Source: Candidatus Avoscillospira stercoripullorum (GTDB lineage Bacteria > Bacillota > Clostridia > Oscillospirales > Oscillospiraceae). From it: 5,951 nucleotides of DNA. Location: positions 1 to 5,951 of the forward strand of contig DVGD01000051.1 in NCBI GenBank assembly GCA_018712905.1, written 5' to 3'. The notes under the pieces are model-generated. The model had not been told where the DNA came from. It did not search any database and worked only from the letters and a program-made list of their open reading frames with translations. Numbering within the stretch: the first letter of the stretch is position 1; every line of letters begins with the position of its first letter. Of the stretch, positions 5,235 to 5,951 are shown piece by piece. A program made the position numbers and the translations under genes.

Positions 5235-5247
5235 CCCTTGCGGGAAA

Positions 5248-5274
5248 CGGGTCGATGTGTGTCTCGACCCCTAC
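5248..5274 (-). repeat. Palindromic repeat unit E, overlapping the ribF stop codon
   Basis: Arms GGGTCGA (5249-5255) and TCGACCC (5264-5270) around an 8-base loop, with the same CGGG start and CCCCTAC end as units B and D. The GTCGA arm core matches unit C, nearly 4 kb away. On the minus strand the leading GTAGGGG of this unit contains the TAG stop of ribF (5273-5271). Confidence 0.75.
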
Positions 5275-5951
5275 AAGCGGTTCTGGAAAAATGCCCGGGT
5301 CTCGGCGGCGTTGCGGAGGACTTCAGCGCGAAGGGCTTCCAGGCTGTCAAATTTTTTCTCGCCCCGGAGGCGGGTGAAAAATTCCACGCGGATTCTCTCG
5401 CCGTAGAGCTCTGCCGTACAGTCGAGGATCCACGCCTCCACCAGCCGCCCCAGCTGGTCGTGCACCGTGGGGCGCACACCCACGTTGGTCACCGCCGGAT
5501 GGACAGTGCCGTCGGGCAATGTGACCAGGGTGGCATAGACGCCGTAGGCTGGGGCGATCAGCCCCTCGGGCAAGGCCAAATTGGCCGTGGGAAAGCCCAG
5601 GCGGCGACCCAGCTCCTTGCCGTGGAGCACCTCGCCGGTGAGAAAGTGGCGGTGTCCCAACATCTGAGCCGCGGCCTCCATGTCCCCATGGCGGATGAGC
5701 TGGCGGATGTGGGTGGAGGAGACGGTGATCCCGCCCAAAGACACCTTGTCCACCACGTTGACGCCCACGCCCCGCTGGGCGCACAGGCGGCGCAGCTTGT
5801 CCGGTGTGCCCTGGCCACGGTAGCCGAAGGAGAAGTCGTGGCCGCAGACCACATGCTTTGCCCCCAGCTCCCCGAGCAGGTAATCCTCCACAAAGGATTC
5901 CCAGGGCATCTCCATCATGGCGCGGTCAAAATGCGCCAAAATCACCTCATC
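5271..5951 (-). CDS. ribF: Bifunctional riboflavin kinase/FMN adenylyltransferase RibF, C-terminal part
   Basis: RibF phosphorylates riboflavin to FMN and adenylates FMN to FAD, the cofactor the neighbouring flavoprotein needs, though such a shared need is too general to imply a link. The last 226 residues are present and the frame is open through the window edge; roughly the first 80-95 residues, including the nucleotide-binding GxFDGxHxGH region, lie outside. A GTG at 5945 is not the start, because the frame stays open to the window edge and the homologous part begins well inside the family alignment. Visible in the fragment: the adenylyltransferase signature VSSTHIR (77-83), the kinase motif GKELGRRLGFPTAN (111-124), NVGVRPTV (156-163), the likely catalytic E172 in VEAWILD, and the family-typical end around TRAFF (218-222). 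It is convergent with hydA. The stop codon lies in a palindromic repeat (5248-5274). Confidence 0.95.
   Translation of the reverse strand, partial: DEVILAHFDRAMMEMPWESFVEDYLLGELGAKHVVCGHDFSFGYRGQGTPDKLRRLCAQRGVGVNVVDKVSLGGITVSSTHIRQLIRHGDMEAAAQMLGHRHFLTGEVLHGKELGRRLGFPTANLALPEGLIAPAYGVYATLVTLPDGTVHPAVTNVGVRPTVHDQLGRLVEAWILDCTAELYGERIRVEFFTRLRGEKKFDSLEALRAEVLRNAAETRAFFQNRL

Overview
The window looks like a piece of chromosome from a moderately GC-rich anaerobic Firmicute, most likely an Oscillospirales (Ruminococcaceae/Oscillospiraceae-type) gut bacterium. This is inferred from gene content (an M3-type [FeFe] hydrogenase beside a GltD-like flavoprotein), strong AGGAGG ribosome binding sites, sigma-A style promoters and short palindromic GTAGGGG...CCCG repeats. 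The taxon is an inference and was not tested.

Layout. Positions 1-21 (minus) hold the first seven codons of a gene that leaves the window, with its own ribosome binding site and promoter at 96-124. rsmA/ksgA (301-1158, minus) encodes the 16S rRNA dimethyladenosine transferase. A 453-base gap (1159-1611) follows. It carries four short hairpin repeats in alternating orientation, then two back-to-back promoters: one for rsmA (minus, 1431-1460) and one for the hydrogenase operon (plus, 1489-1517). The operon has two overlapping genes: 1612-3450, a fusion of a NuoF-type iron-sulfur domain to a GltD/NfnL-like FAD/NAD(P) oxidoreductase, and 3444-5180, an [FeFe] hydrogenase (HydA) with a complete relay of iron-sulfur clusters. 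A strong two-way terminator (5196-5234) and a fifth copy of the hairpin repeat (5248-5274) separate the operon from the convergent ribF (5271-5951, minus), which is cut at its 5' end by the window edge.

How the genes work together. The two operon products probably form one soluble complex. The flavoprotein would exchange electrons with NAD(P)H and pass them through its iron-sulfur clusters to HydA, which makes or oxidises H2. The layout differs from the HydABC bifurcating hydrogenases: no HydC/NuoE subunit is present, and the NuoF part has kept only its 4Fe-4S domain and lost the FMN/NADH-binding part, whose place is apparently taken by the GltD-like module. Whether the complex is a simple NAD(P)H hydrogenase or a flavin-bifurcating one cannot be decided from sequence. 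rsmA and ribF are housekeeping neighbours with no evident functional link. The maturation genes hydE, hydF and hydG are not in the window.
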